Positions 38,091 to 48,345 are shown, counted from the stretch's first letter. The stretch: DNA of 64,000 nucleotides from Psychrobacter piscatorii (GCF_001444505.1 NZ_LNDJ01000001.1:85862-149861), one strand, 5' to 3'. A program made the numbers and translations. Notes: generated by a model from the letters alone, not told the origin.

Positions 38091-39020
38091 CTAGCGGTAA
38101 ATATCGCTAAGCGTCTGGCCAGCTTTGTTTTTCCAGACTAGCCACCCATTTGCATTACGTCCTGTTGCAATTTGTCCTGCACCACTAGGTGTTGTCAGCA
38201 AGTGGTTTTTGACCACTTTGTAAGTGTTGTCATCGTGCTCGATTAATATTTTGTTTGCTAACATTTCACGTTTTTTATTGATGCCCCATTTACTAAATGA
38301 TGGTGTATGAATTTTACGGATGAGCGAGCCTTTTAACAAAACAAAACCGTCATTATCGTAGTAGCCTTGAGCATCACAGTCTTTGGCTTTGCAATAAAAC
38401 AGCATTGGTTGCTTGTCAGGTACGACTGCTGGTGTGTCTTGGGGAGACTGGCAGGTATCTGGTATCAGTGTCTGGTAGGCTTTAGTATTAGGAGTCTCAA
38501 TACCGATTGCTTCAAAAACTGGCTGCCCGAGGGTAGACAGTAAAATATCTAATGTGTGAAACAGCTCTTCGCAGTCTGCTTGCAGCGGTGCTGGCGTATG
38601 CGGCTTGCTGCCATTATTGCCGTTTTGCAAATCGTAACGCCCGACATCTGTGGCAATTTGAATGGCTTTATGTTCCATATACAGCGCATGCGTCTGGGTA
38701 ATGGTGTTGTTGGTAGAGAGCATGACAAACACCCTTGTCCAAAAATCTTTACCATTATGATGGCTTTTCAGGCGCTGGGTTAAATCGCCTGTTTGCCCAA
38801 TATAGAGCAGTGGTTTGTCCGTGCTATCGGTATCACCAATTAGAAAGTATAAGCCTACTTGCTTGGCGTCGGGCATACTTAAAAAATCTGCAATATGAAT
38901 ACGCGGCACTTCAATCAGACGCACAGTACGCGTGGTCATTTCAGCAACACGCAACCCACGAGGGTTACCCGTGGGTAGGTAGATTTGAATGGTTTTTGCT
39001 GAGGGTATTAATGGATTCAT
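38091..39020 (-). CDS. GIY-YIG nuclease-like protein with C-terminal DUF4357
   Basis: A 309-residue protein of two recognisable parts. The GIY-YIG domain (about 45-140) shows GLYFLIG and LLYIGQTGDLTQRLKSHH, with the two Tyr-containing strands and the catalytic Arg of the family. The C-terminal DUF4357 region (about 225-309) has GFVLLKGSLIRK and ends GWLVWKNKAGQTLSDIYR. Between them is a Pro/Gln-rich linker. Such fusions occur sporadically near restriction and mobile genes, but here the neighbours are mutY and ylqF. The target nucleic acid and true activity are unknown. Confidence 0.75.
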   Translation of the reverse strand: MNPLIPSAKTIQIYLPTGNPRGLRVAEMTTRTVRLIEVPRIHIADFLSMPDAKQVGLYFLIGDTDSTDKPLLYIGQTGDLTQRLKSHHNGKDFWTRVFVMLSTNNTITQTHALYMEHKAIQIATDVGRYDLQNGNNGSKPHTPAPLQADCEELFHTLDILLSTLGQPVFEAIGIETPNTKAYQTLIPDTCQSPQDTPAVVPDKQPMLFYCKAKDCDAQGYYDNDGFVLLKGSLIRKIHTPSFSKWGINKKREMLANKILIEHDDNTYKVVKNHLLTTPSGAGQIATGRNANGWLVWKNKAGQTLSDIYR

Positions 39021-39043
39021 AGTAACTTATATTATTGGTAAAT

Positions 39044-40000
39044 CTACTTACGATTCTTCCGTGTTTTCAAACGACGTAAGCGTTTTTCTTCCTCTTTTGC
39101 TTTCTTCTTCTCTTCAGCAGCGAGTCGCTGTTCTGCGACGACGATTTCTTCTGCTTCTATCATAGCGGGTGTTTCAAGCGTGATACGCCCGATCTTCGCG
39201 CTACGCAGCTCATTGATGAGAATCTCAGACATGCGGTAGGTGTCAACTTGATTGCCCGAACGCACACAGCCGCGATTACGACCCGCCACTTCAAAAAACT
39301 CCCAATCGGTCTTTGGCAGATCTTCAATTTTGTAGCGAGTTTTTAGCAGTTCAGGATAGGCGTGCATCAAATACTCAGCGGTATAGCTGGCGACATCAGC
39401 GAAATCAAAAGCGGTATCACGGATACCGCCCGTCGCTGCCAGACGATAGCCAGAGTTTTCGTTTTCAACTTTTGGCCATAGCATACCGGGTGTGTCATAG
39501 AGCATGATGTCATCGTCTAGTTTAATGAGCTGCTGCGACTTGGTCACGGCTGGCTCATCGCCTGTTTTTGCCACGGCGCGACCTGCTAGCGTATTGATCA
39601 GCGTTGATTTACCCACATTTGGAATACCCATAATCATCGCTTTGATTTGACGACCAGTCCCGACTTTATTGGGTACGAGATGCTTACAGATGGCGATGAT
39701 GCGTTTTACGTCATTGGCTTTTTCAGTATCGCACGCAATGGCTTTGACTTGGCTTTGCTGCTCAAGATGATCCATCCAGATTTGGGTCAATTCAGGATCG
39801 GCAAGGTCAGCTTTGTTCAGGATTTTGATAACAGGCTTTTCACCGCGCAGTGCAGCAACCATTGGGTTTTCACTACTATAGGGAATACGCGCATCGATAA
39901 CCTCGATGACCACATCCATCTGCGGCATGATTTCTTTGATTTCGTTACGGGCTTTGTTCATATGCCCAGGGAACCACTGAATACTTGCTCTCTTATCCAT
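39044..40000 (-). CDS. ylqF: Circularly permuted ribosome-biogenesis GTPase YlqF/RbgA
   Basis: RbgA/YlqF acts late in 50S subunit assembly. The 318-residue GTPase shows the permuted order: G4 NKAD (in ILNKADLAD), then G1 MGIPNVGKSTLIN, then G3 DTPG (in LYDTPGMLWP). The opening QWFPGHMNKARNEI is diagnostic. The C-terminus ends in a very basic Lys/Arg/Glu tail of about 40 residues, likely rRNA-binding. It is more common in Firmicutes but also found in Moraxellaceae. Confidence 0.92.
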   Translation of the reverse strand: MDKRASIQWFPGHMNKARNEIKEIMPQMDVVIEVIDARIPYSSENPMVAALRGEKPVIKILNKADLADPELTQIWMDHLEQQSQVKAIACDTEKANDVKRIIAICKHLVPNKVGTGRQIKAMIMGIPNVGKSTLINTLAGRAVAKTGDEPAVTKSQQLIKLDDDIMLYDTPGMLWPKVENENSGYRLAATGGIRDTAFDFADVASYTAEYLMHAYPELLKTRYKIEDLPKTDWEFFEVAGRNRGCVRSGNQVDTYRMSEILINELRSAKIGRITLETPAMIEAEEIVVAEQRLAAEEKKKAKEEEKRLRRLKTRKNRK

Positions 40001-40125
40001 CTGCTTTCATAACCTTTTATAAAAAATGCTAAAAGTAAAACAATCAACGTTTACTTTCTAATGGTGTCCAGTTTACTACAGAACCACCTTGCTCACGGGA
40101 CAATTTCACTCGACCAAATCTATCG

Positions 40126-43100
40126 CTATTCTTTAGTTTGGTTTTCTGTTTCCTCGTGCGCTGGTGGTAAGGGTGCCAAATAACCAATGAGCAGAATCAA
40201 ACTACCTGCGCCAAGGAAAGATATGACTCGCCAAATCGCCTCGGTCTGTGACAGATCGACTAAGACCAGCTTGAGTACGACAATGCCTAGTAGACCAATA
40301 CCCATAAACCAAAGCGCGCGCTGCCAATAGCGGCTGGCAAGGATAGTGGCGACCAAGGCTAAGAGCGTCCATAAAATTGTCAGTCCTGTTTGTACTTGCT
40401 CGCTACTCCATGCACCGCCCTGAGCACCGTCCCAAAGTGGTGTACCGATAAAGGCGTGTAGCGTTCTGACCAACATGCTGGAGATTAACCAAAAGCTGAT
40501 CAGTCCCAATATGATTAGCAAATTCTCAGCGGTAAATATGCGCTTAGATTTGGCAGTTGTACCCGACTCGATAACGGTTTCATTGTGACGGCATTGATTG
40601 ATGTAATACAGACTAAAACCAACCGATAGCGTCAGCCAAGAGGTAATGTCGTATAGGTTCACTAACGGAAAATAGGGCAGTCCCCAAATCACACCGTCAT
40701 AAGACCAATTGGTAAGAACAACCCACAGTAAAGCAATGGGAGCAAAAATGGCAGCGCAACCTAATAATGCCTGTTGCCAGTTAAACCAATACAGCAGGCC
40801 TTGTTCTGAAGTTTTATTAGTCGAGGTGTTTTCTTCATTTTGTCTCATATAACGATGATTGAGCCATAATCCAGACAATATGAGTACCGCTGAAAACAAG
40901 ATAGCCATCACGCCATCAGAGTCTGGTAGTCCATAATGCACAGCCGCAGCAATCAGTAACAGCCCTGTACCGAGCCAGCTTACCTCAGTATAACGCGCCG
41001 TGTTTTTAGTATCAGACCATGTTTTTAGCCATAGCTGCCCCATGACCAACCAGCCGATTATCAAACCTATGAATACCAGCCATTCCGTTGTTACCCATGT
41101 TAGATTTCGCTCGAATTTTTGTGGCAGTTGCAGTATTAGCATGAAATAAAACAATAACAATAATCCACGACTCAGCTGTCTAACCTCTGCCCACGGACGA
41201 TAGCGATTGATGACCCAATAGGCGGCCAGGCTGATGAGTGCTGACAGCGCAATGACTGTCGTATCTGATTGCCAACTATCAAACCAATGATGCAAATCAA
41301 GTATCAACACTTGTAGCATCCACGCTATCGCCGTCAATGTTAGAAAGTTTATTAATCTAGGGCTATGCCAGACGAGTTTGAACGTATGGCTTTGATGACT
41401 GATAGCGTCCAGCCATTGCTGTGCCGCTTGATCCTTGATACCCAGTGCATGAGCATAATTGGTCATCGTATCTGATGGGTTGTCACGCTTTTGTGCCTTT
41501 ATGGTAGAAGGCGTTATAGCGTCATGATTCTGACTATTACTGTTATCTAGCTTATTCACTAACATCGCAGGGGAGTTGCTAGCGCGTAAGATAAAAACGG
41601 TCGCCAGATAAGCAATTGCTGAAATACTAAAGGCTAAAACGGGATAGTCTTTGCTAGAGAATATCGCTGTTGTCATTAGCATGCCAATGCTGATGAGTTG
41701 CAATAGTAGACCAAATAATACTGACCACGACCGCAATGAACGCCTGCCAAACCAAACCAGAGCAAGTCCCTGTACTGACCAACCAAAGGCAATCCATTCC
41801 GCATCTAGCGCCAGCGGAATCATCAGCGCCAAAAACCCAAATCCTAAAGCCAGCATGCCTTCAGTGATTAAGGCATAGCGCTCACTGCGCTGGATAAACA
41901 ACCAGCCCAGCCCAAGGTAGACAGTCGCCAAAATCGCGCTAGTGATGGTCAAGGCATTAGGAATCTTATCAAGTAAAGCAGAAAGTAAGCCGAAAGACAG
42001 AAGCGGTACTGAAAACAGTAAGCCAGTATCGATGGGAAATAAATAGGCATTGTTGCCTACGGTAGATTTATTAAAACGCTTGATATTATTTGTACTATCG
42101 ATATGGCTAAGGGCTTTTTCGCTAAGTGCGTTGTAGGCAATAACTTGCTGCGCGTAACGAATGACCACAAACAAGTAAAGCAACCAATGCAATGTAATAA
42201 GCAAAACCAATGGCCAAAGCTGCGTCTCAATAATTGGATCAAGATTCTGCGTGCTGCCCCAATAGTAGGCCAATCCGAACGTGACAATTACGCCAAATAG
42301 ATTCAGTATCTTCCATGGACGATAATGAGCAATCACAGCAATCGTGACATTCAATAATAGGTAGTAGCTGAATAAGGCGACTAAGCTACCAGTATCTTCA
42401 CTGGTCAAAATCGGCGCAAAAAATCCACCAGACAACGCTAACAACGCGAGCGGAAAAGCGTTTTGGCGTACAGCAAGGGCAATGGTCACAGCAGACAATA
42501 ATCCAAGCCCAATAAAGCTTGGAATACTCGGAATGATTTCATAAACACTATAAGCAAAAAAGGTACTCAAATATGTAATCGCTAAGCCTGCGCCCTGTAG
42601 CGTAATCCCATACGAAAAGCGTTTTGCCGTGAGCTTTAATCCAAGTGCTGCCAACGCAAGCCCCGCGATGCCAATTGCTACGAGCTTTGTGGTAATTGAA
42701 ATTTCGATATATTCGCTAAGCAATCGCAGCAGTAGCACCACGCCTACTAGCAGCACCAATACGCCGACCCGAACGACGAGATTGCCACCGAAAAACCAGT
42801 TTTTGATTGAATGAATGAGCGACGTCACAATAGGTAGTGAGCGTTCATCAGGCTCAATCGGCGCATTTGCTATTTTATTTTTGGTCGGAGTTGGAGTAGC
42901 AACAGGCAGTGGTGGTGGCAATGATGTAAATGACAAGGTTGAAAGATTATCTATAGACCGCTGTTGTGAAACAAAAATTGCATGCTTAGCAGCATCATTT
43001 TTAGTAGTATTGCCTTCACTAGCGCTCGCGCGCGTATAAACACGCTCATCAGCCAAATGGGTAGATGAAGCGTTTATACTGCGATTTTTTTGCTGCTCAA

Positions 43101-43236
43101 GATCCGCTTGTAGTTTTATGATATCGCGGCGCAGATGCGCAATTTGTCGCTTTATCTTGGTGTATAGCGCGACTACCACGATCAATAAAATTGTAAAGGC
43201 CAGCCAACCCAACTGGGTTACCAATAGATATAACAT
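40126..43236 (-). CDS. Giant DUF2339 multispan membrane protein
   Basis: A 1036-residue integral membrane protein. It starts with one membrane helix (about 5-25), then a coiled coil (about 28-60), a Pro-rich linker (LPPPLPVATPTPTKNK, about 103-118), and from ~140 onward some two dozen hydrophobic segments to the C-terminus. FFGGNLVVRVGVLVLLVGVV and LALSGGFFAPILTS are typical of DUF2339. The family has no established function; envelope integrity or transport of lipid-linked compounds has been guessed. It forms its own transcription unit. Confidence 0.8.
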   Translation of the reverse strand: MLYLLVTQLGWLAFTILLIVVVALYTKIKRQIAHLRRDIIKLQADLEQQKNRSINASSTHLADERVYTRASASEGNTTKNDAAKHAIFVSQQRSIDNLSTLSFTSLPPPLPVATPTPTKNKIANAPIEPDERSLPIVTSLIHSIKNWFFGGNLVVRVGVLVLLVGVVLLLRLLSEYIEISITTKLVAIGIAGLALAALGLKLTAKRFSYGITLQGAGLAITYLSTFFAYSVYEIIPSIPSFIGLGLLSAVTIALAVRQNAFPLALLALSGGFFAPILTSEDTGSLVALFSYYLLLNVTIAVIAHYRPWKILNLFGVIVTFGLAYYWGSTQNLDPIIETQLWPLVLLITLHWLLYLFVVIRYAQQVIAYNALSEKALSHIDSTNNIKRFNKSTVGNNAYLFPIDTGLLFSVPLLSFGLLSALLDKIPNALTITSAILATVYLGLGWLFIQRSERYALITEGMLALGFGFLALMIPLALDAEWIAFGWSVQGLALVWFGRRSLRSWSVLFGLLLQLISIGMLMTTAIFSSKDYPVLAFSISAIAYLATVFILRASNSPAMLVNKLDNSNSQNHDAITPSTIKAQKRDNPSDTMTNYAHALGIKDQAAQQWLDAISHQSHTFKLVWHSPRLINFLTLTAIAWMLQVLILDLHHWFDSWQSDTTVIALSALISLAAYWVINRYRPWAEVRQLSRGLLLLFYFMLILQLPQKFERNLTWVTTEWLVFIGLIIGWLVMGQLWLKTWSDTKNTARYTEVSWLGTGLLLIAAAVHYGLPDSDGVMAILFSAVLILSGLWLNHRYMRQNEENTSTNKTSEQGLLYWFNWQQALLGCAAIFAPIALLWVVLTNWSYDGVIWGLPYFPLVNLYDITSWLTLSVGFSLYYINQCRHNETVIESGTTAKSKRIFTAENLLIILGLISFWLISSMLVRTLHAFIGTPLWDGAQGGAWSSEQVQTGLTILWTLLALVATILASRYWQRALWFMGIGLLGIVVLKLVLVDLSQTEAIWRVISFLGAGSLILLIGYLAPLPPAHEETENQTKE

Positions 43237-43344
43237 CTTCGTCGCTCAATCCAATTGATAGTAATGTGATAATGACGTGATTTGCTAAGAAGCACAAGAC
43301 CGCTCTGATTACTTACCCAAAAGCTCATCAATAAAATAAGACTG

Positions 43345-43377
43345 AAAATAAAAAGGCAGCTTAATGGTTAAGCTGCC
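43345..43377 (-). terminator. Terminator of the dienelactone hydrolase gene
   Basis: GGCAGCTTAA (43355-43364) pairs with TTAAGCTGCC (43368-43377); on the minus strand a T-rich run follows. Confidence 0.9.
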
Positions 43378-43417
43378 CTTCTTTATGAGTTTTATATCAG
43401 ATCTTTTTTATGCCAAT

Positions 43418-44155
43418 CTATGCCAAATTGGCTTTCATAAACTCAAGCATATTTTCCCAACTTTGCTTAGCAGCTGCTTCGTTATAGCCAAGATCCACAT
43501 CATTGTTTGCCGCGCGCTCATCAGCATGTGGATTGGTAAAGCCATGCTTAGCATTGTCATAGACATCGATTGTGTAGTCCACGTCAGCCGCGTCTAGCTC
43601 TGATTTTAGGCCTTCGATGGCATCCATTGATACCATTGAGTCATCACGGCCATGCGCGACCAGTACTTTTGCAGTGAAGTTTTTGTCTGCTGGTTGTTTT
43701 GGCGTTGGGTTACCATGGAAGGTAGCAACCGCTTTTAGCGGCATGCCTTCGCGAGCCATGTCTAGGACGACTTTGCCGCCGAAGCAGTAACCGATTGCGC
43801 CTAGATTGTCACCGTCAACTGATAACTGATCGCTAAAGTCATTCAAAATCAAGCGGCAACGTGCCATTAGCATGTCTTGATCAGCCAGTACTTGCTCCAT
43901 CCACATATTGGCTTGCGCCGCATCGGTGGTGAGTTTGCCTTCGCCATAGACGTCCATTGCGACCGCTGCGTAGCCTGCTTCTGCCAAACGCTCTACTACT
44001 GATTTTGGATGATCGACCACGCCCCACCATTCTGGTGCGACCAAGATACCTGATACTGGGTTATCATCAGAAGCGTTGTCTGGTAGTGCCACATAGCTGA
44101 TAAGTTCAACACCATTTTCGGTGGTACTGATTAACTCGAAAGTCTTAACTGACAT
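43418..44155 (-). CDS. Dienelactone hydrolase family protein
   Basis: A 245-residue alpha/beta hydrolase. The nucleophile is Cys in GYCFGG (about 122-127), with Asp in HGRDDSMV and His in AKHGFT, the triad of dienelactone hydrolases. The Glu in APEWWG also fits the family, where it controls the cysteine. Since no aromatic degradation genes are near, the true substrate is likely not dienelactone itself. It is divergent from ycgN. Confidence 0.85.
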   Translation of the reverse strand: MSVKTFELISTTENGVELISYVALPDNASDDNPVSGILVAPEWWGVVDHPKSVVERLAEAGYAAVAMDVYGEGKLTTDAAQANMWMEQVLADQDMLMARCRLILNDFSDQLSVDGDNLGAIGYCFGGKVVLDMAREGMPLKAVATFHGNPTPKQPADKNFTAKVLVAHGRDDSMVSMDAIEGLKSELDAADVDYTIDVYDNAKHGFTNPHADERAANNDVDLGYNEAAAKQSWENMLEFMKANLA

Positions 44156-44315
44156 ATGATTGTCCTTTTTTATGTTATGAGTTTTAATTATTCGTCGTTT
44201 TGATTATTTGTCATTGTGATGGTTCGTTTTCTAACTCGTACTACCTTAACGCCCATATCTAGCAAAAACAGCTATAATAGTGTAACGCTCTTTATCAAAA
44301 TGCTACTGCGGCCCT

Positions 44316-44909
44316 ATGACTATAAATTTATTAAACAAAAATGATGAACAATCAGACTTGCATTCAGGCGTCAATCCAGATGGTAAGCTTGCGCAGTCGG
44401 TAAGTTTATTTCCTGATAATGCTGACACTGATTCTAGGCCTGAGCCACTGCGTCCGCAGTTTTGGTCGCGATTTGCCTTAAACGAGCTAAACCATAGCGA
44501 ATGGGAAGCGTTGTGTGATGGCTGCGGCAGCTGCTGCTTAATCAAATATATCGATGATGACGACGATGAAACGTTGGTTGAATATACCGATGTGACGTGT
44601 CAGCTGATGGACTGCGCGACAGGATACTGTCAGCACTATGCGACGCGCCAAGAGCATGTACCAGATTGTATTCAGCTGACCATGGACAACTTGCCTAATA
44701 TGATGTGGCTGCCATCGCATTGCGCCTACAAGCGGTTGTATAAAGGACAGAATTTACCAAGCTGGCATCTGTTATTGACTCAGGATGCTGTGGTCACACA
44801 ACACGAGATGCGTGCAGCCAATGTGGGTGTCGCTGGCCGCTGTGTGTCGGAGATTGGTATGTCTGATGAAGAAATGGAAACGCGCGTGGTTAATTGGGTG
44901 AATCCATAG
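44316..44909 (+). CDS. ycgN: YcgN family cysteine-cluster protein
   Basis: A 197-residue protein of the UPF0260/YcgN family. Its cysteines (LCDGCGSCCLIKY, then VTCQLMDCATGYCQHY and VPDCIQL, HCAYKRL) suggest metal or Fe-S binding. The core FALNELNHSEWEALCDGC matches the family signature. The first ~45 residues are a polar extension, unlike E. coli YcgN. Function is unknown. A lipoprotein gene starts 45 nt later and may share the transcript. Confidence 0.88.
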   Translation: MTINLLNKNDEQSDLHSGVNPDGKLAQSVSLFPDNADTDSRPEPLRPQFWSRFALNELNHSEWEALCDGCGSCCLIKYIDDDDDETLVEYTDVTCQLMDCATGYCQHYATRQEHVPDCIQLTMDNLPNMMWLPSHCAYKRLYKGQNLPSWHLLLTQDAVVTQHEMRAANVGVAGRCVSEIGMSDEEMETRVVNWVNP

Positions 44910-44954
44910 TTTATTATTTGCTGATATAAAGGGTTATGATCTAAGGATTGGAAT

Positions 44955-45752
44955 ATGAATAAAATTTGCCGTACAACAAGTTTGATATTCAGTGCTGCTT
45001 TTTTGTCAATCGGCTGCTCAAATATTGCTCATTTGTCTGAGACCAATTCTCCTACTTCTCAAACGGCGCAAGCTATACCTGTAAAAGGTGTATTAACATC
45101 TGTGAGTGCGCCTACATTAGACGCGCCAGTTGTGGTGGATTGGCAAAAGATAGAGGCAGCCGCAGATAAAAAATATGAAGACGAGCCATTGGCTGACTAT
45201 TATCTGAATATTTTATCCGAGGAAGAAAGGAATGGTGCGCCTTGGTTTTATGCACAAGATTTTAATGTTTCTATTGAAGAGGCACAGCGTCGATTATTAT
45301 TGCAAGGAATTAGCTCGCCGCTGATTAACTCAATCACAGAGCATTTAGGCGCAAATGTTGCCGCCGTTTATTATGATAATAATGACCCTGATGAGTTTTC
45401 TATTAAAGTGACGACACTAACTAAAGTTAAAGCCGTCCCACCAAAATACGTGTATCACTTTAAACAAAAGGAATTTGAAAACTACTCTTTTCCTATTTAT
45501 ATCCAAGCCACTAGTGATAAAACGCATCAGCAGATTGTTGCATTGCAAGAAAAAGCGTGGCCTGAGATATTAAAGCGTTATCCTGACGCTCAAAGTATTG
45601 GCTTTAGCCCCATGACCAATACTATTAATGTGACGATTTACCGACCAACGTCTAATGAAACCGAGCGTCAACGCATAGAGACTGAGTTGACTGAGCTTGT
45701 TGACTATCGTGTGATCGTTGAGTTTACCAAAAATCGCATAACCACGGTTTAA
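44955..45752 (+). CDS. Hypothetical lipoprotein resembling a protease propeptide
   Basis: A 265-residue protein. A signal peptide with lipobox LSIGC (Cys21) predicts envelope anchoring. I do not recognise a named family with confidence. The region about 100-250 has a pattern like the propeptide of alpha-lytic-type serine proteases: a helix with VSIEEAQRRLL, a strand VAAVYYDNNDPDEFSIKVTT, then SIGFSPMTNTINVTIYRP. No protease domain follows, so it might act as an inhibitor or chaperone of a separate enzyme. That is inference. AAGGAT precedes the ATG. Confidence 0.6.
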   Translation: MNKICRTTSLIFSAAFLSIGCSNIAHLSETNSPTSQTAQAIPVKGVLTSVSAPTLDAPVVVDWQKIEAAADKKYEDEPLADYYLNILSEEERNGAPWFYAQDFNVSIEEAQRRLLLQGISSPLINSITEHLGANVAAVYYDNNDPDEFSIKVTTLTKVKAVPPKYVYHFKQKEFENYSFPIYIQATSDKTHQQIVALQEKAWPEILKRYPDAQSIGFSPMTNTINVTIYRPTSNETERQRIETELTELVDYRVIVEFTKNRITTV

Positions 45753-45782
45753 TGGTCAGGGCTATTTAATATGTTATCAATA

Positions 45783-47096
45783 CTATTCATGAGAGCTCTG
45801 AGCCGCTGATTTGGCCTGTGCTTCAGCACTAGATTGAGAGTCGGCCAGTGGTGGTATCGGAATGTCTTGACGAATTTGTCGAGAGAACTCACGGCTATTG
45901 GCAATAGAGTGCAGGTTGTTAAAGCCCATAGATTTTGGATTGATATGGGTGCGCTCATACCACGTATCCATTGACCAAGGCTGGTTTTGCTTTTCAGGCG
46001 CAGCATCCAGCATGCCGACATCATATAGATAGTTTGGTAGCCAACCAGAGACCCAAATTCGATAATCCCACGGCAGGCGATCACCACTGACGATACGCGC
46101 CATATAAAAGATAATATTAGTACAGTTACTCGTCAATGTGTTGTACCAAGCGGGTTTGGTATTGAGCTCATCCATTGCCGTTAGGTAAGATTCAAACAAC
46201 GATCTCACCTCATGTTGCTGCAAATTGCTGATAGGAAACAGATAGACTTGCTCACCGCGCGCGTTGCTGCGCGTATAGATAATATCGCGCTCTTCGGCGG
46301 CAATCAGGCTCAGCTCATACCGTCTAAAAAATCCCGCCAGTGCCGAAAACGACTCGCCATTTTCTTTACGAATCTCAAATGAGAAGGCAAGCGGGCGATC
46401 GTCTTCAAAGCGAAAACTGACCAAAGTATGAGCAATCAGTGGCCCCATCCAATAAGAGTTGGTTACATCAACGCCAGAGAGTTTAGATAAATCAATCGTG
46501 CGCGTCTCCCAATGCTCTGTGGCGTCCTCGTCTGTGCGCCAATCAAAATTACGGACATTGGTTAAGGTAATCAAATCAGGGTTGGTTGCATCGCGCTCAT
46601 AAGCCACTTGCTGGTCGACCTCAGCCATCCAGTCGCGATCTTGCTTGGGTTCAATAGAAAAAAACCAGCCTAGACCTATGAGCCAAGTTGCTCCATATAA
46701 GCCAATGAGGTATCTAGTCGCTGTGTTTTTATGAATTGATTTTTTGCCAATGGACGCTTTATCAGCCGATGAGTTACTGAGCAGTATCTTCGTGACTGTA
46801 TGCCAATAACGCATACTTAGCAGCGCAGCTAATATACCCACGATAATGAGTGTTGCAAGCCAAGTGAGTAAAGAGCTTATCCCGTACTGATACCAAATCG
46901 CTAATAGCAACCATATTGCTGATAGCAATATTGTGATAGCAATCAAAAAAATAACAAGACGATGTCGCCATGTCGGTTTTGGTGGTTTGTTATCTGCTGA
47001 TCTGTTGTCTAAATCGCGACTGACAGAATGGCTATCTGTAAGCTGGCTGCATGAACGCGACGAGAGTAAGCGGGAAAAAACGGAGCGTAGCGACAT
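45783..47096 (-). CDS. DUF4105 (Lnb N-terminal periplasmic domain) membrane protein
   Basis: A protein of 437 residues if started at the ATG at 47096; a TTG 13 codons upstream is possible. Neither has a clear binding site. Three hydrophobic segments lie in the first ~150 residues. A periplasmic DUF4105 domain follows (about 165-390). Its conserved points include RNFDWRTDEDATEHWETRT, AHTLVSFRFED and LTSNCTNIIF. The Cys and His suggest a papain-like fold, but no activity is proved. The gene converges on the lipoprotein gene with only 30 bases between them. Confidence 0.8.
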   Translation of the reverse strand: MSLRSVFSRLLSSRSCSQLTDSHSVSRDLDNRSADNKPPKPTWRHRLVIFLIAITILLSAIWLLLAIWYQYGISSLLTWLATLIIVGILAALLSMRYWHTVTKILLSNSSADKASIGKKSIHKNTATRYLIGLYGATWLIGLGWFFSIEPKQDRDWMAEVDQQVAYERDATNPDLITLTNVRNFDWRTDEDATEHWETRTIDLSKLSGVDVTNSYWMGPLIAHTLVSFRFEDDRPLAFSFEIRKENGESFSALAGFFRRYELSLIAAEERDIIYTRSNARGEQVYLFPISNLQQHEVRSLFESYLTAMDELNTKPAWYNTLTSNCTNIIFYMARIVSGDRLPWDYRIWVSGWLPNYLYDVGMLDAAPEKQNQPWSMDTWYERTHINPKSMGFNNLHSIANSREFSRQIRQDIPIPPLADSQSSAEAQAKSAAQSSHE

Positions 47097-47359
47097 AAAG
47101 TTTGTTTTGATAAATAATGGCTTTGACCATAGCAAAGTTTATAACACACTGACAATACAATTTGAGTGAATTTGTCGTTGAATGTCGGTGAGGCTTGCGA
47201 TAAAGTGAAGCTAAATTGTGCTGGTATGTCTGTTGTTTGCTACACAGATAATGATAAGCTCGCTGTTTTATTTGGCGCTTTTGTCCCCATCTAGGCTCTA
47301 CTTATTTTATGAACGGTTATTCTAATTGCCATTAACTAAAGAGGTTAAATCACACCACC

Positions 47360-48259
47360 ATGTCTGACGACACTCCCAGCCCGAGTAGTTGGTCGATGCG
47401 CGGCTTAAAACGCTGGCTATCGACCGCCCCCGAAACCCGTGATGAATTGATTCGTCTGGTACAAGACTCGCGCCAGTTTTTAGAGCCCGATACGGTCGAT
47501 ATGTTAGAAGGCGTGCTCGATCTTCCGGCGACACAAGTGCGCGAAATCATGACGCCAAGGCCACAAGTGATTGGTCTGCACGAAAGCACTAGCCTTGACG
47601 AAGTGATGGACATCATTCTTGATACGACGCACTCGCGCTATCCTGTTTTTGATAGTCAAGATGATGATGCCGTTATTGGCATCCTATTGGCAAAAGATTT
47701 GATTCCTATTCTGGTGCACATGGTACGCAACCAAGAAGACAAAATCGATAGCAAACGCCTCAAAGACTTGGTGCGTCAACCGCTATACATTAGCGAAACG
47801 GCACGTTCTGACACCTTGCTGCGCTCATTGCAGCGTACCCAAGTTCATATGGCGATCGTCGTCGATGAGTTTGGTAACTTTGGTGGCGTCGTGACTATGG
47901 AAGATTTGTTAGAGGAAATCGTTGGTGACATCGTTGATGAGCATGATGACTTTGATGAAGACAGCGATATTAATAATATCGTCCCTGATCCCGAAAAGCC
48001 AAACACATGGCGTGTCCAAGCATCCACGGTGATTGAAGACTGTAATGATGAGCTTGGCAGTCGTTTTGATGATACCGATGTCGACACGATGGGTGGTCTG
48101 GTCATGCAAGCGCTCGGTTTCGTTGGTGATTTAGAGGGTGAGAGCGTGGTGATAGATGATTGGCAAATCACCATCACTGATGTTGAGGGGCGCTTTATCC
48201 AAAATCTAGAGCTGACCAAAACCAATGGGGATCAGCAGATACTGATAGGCAGCCATTAA
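47360..48259 (+). CDS. corC: CorC/HlyC-type CBS-domain protein
   Basis: A 299-residue cytosolic protein with two CBS motifs (about 65-190; IMTPRPQVIGL and VVDEFGNFGGVVTMEDLLEE) and the C-terminal CorC_HlyC domain (about 205-295). CorC was tied to magnesium/cobalt efflux; the YbeX members are now linked also to ribosome maturation. Synteny with lnt is the conserved ybeX-lnt arrangement, though a terminator lies between them here. Confidence 0.93.
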   Translation: MSDDTPSPSSWSMRGLKRWLSTAPETRDELIRLVQDSRQFLEPDTVDMLEGVLDLPATQVREIMTPRPQVIGLHESTSLDEVMDIILDTTHSRYPVFDSQDDDAVIGILLAKDLIPILVHMVRNQEDKIDSKRLKDLVRQPLYISETARSDTLLRSLQRTQVHMAIVVDEFGNFGGVVTMEDLLEEIVGDIVDEHDDFDEDSDINNIVPDPEKPNTWRVQASTVIEDCNDELGSRFDDTDVDTMGGLVMQALGFVGDLEGESVVIDDWQITITDVEGRFIQNLELTKTNGDQQILIGSH

Positions 48260-48316
48260 TTTGTTTGTATTCCCATAATCAATAATTAGTGATAAAACAC
48301 TCTTAGCATACCCAAT

Positions 48317-48345
48317 AAAAAACACGATGAACCATCGTGTTTTTT
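48317..48345 (+). terminator. corC terminator
   Basis: AAAACACGATG pairs with CATCGTGTTTT around AAC, followed by T. Confidence 0.85.
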
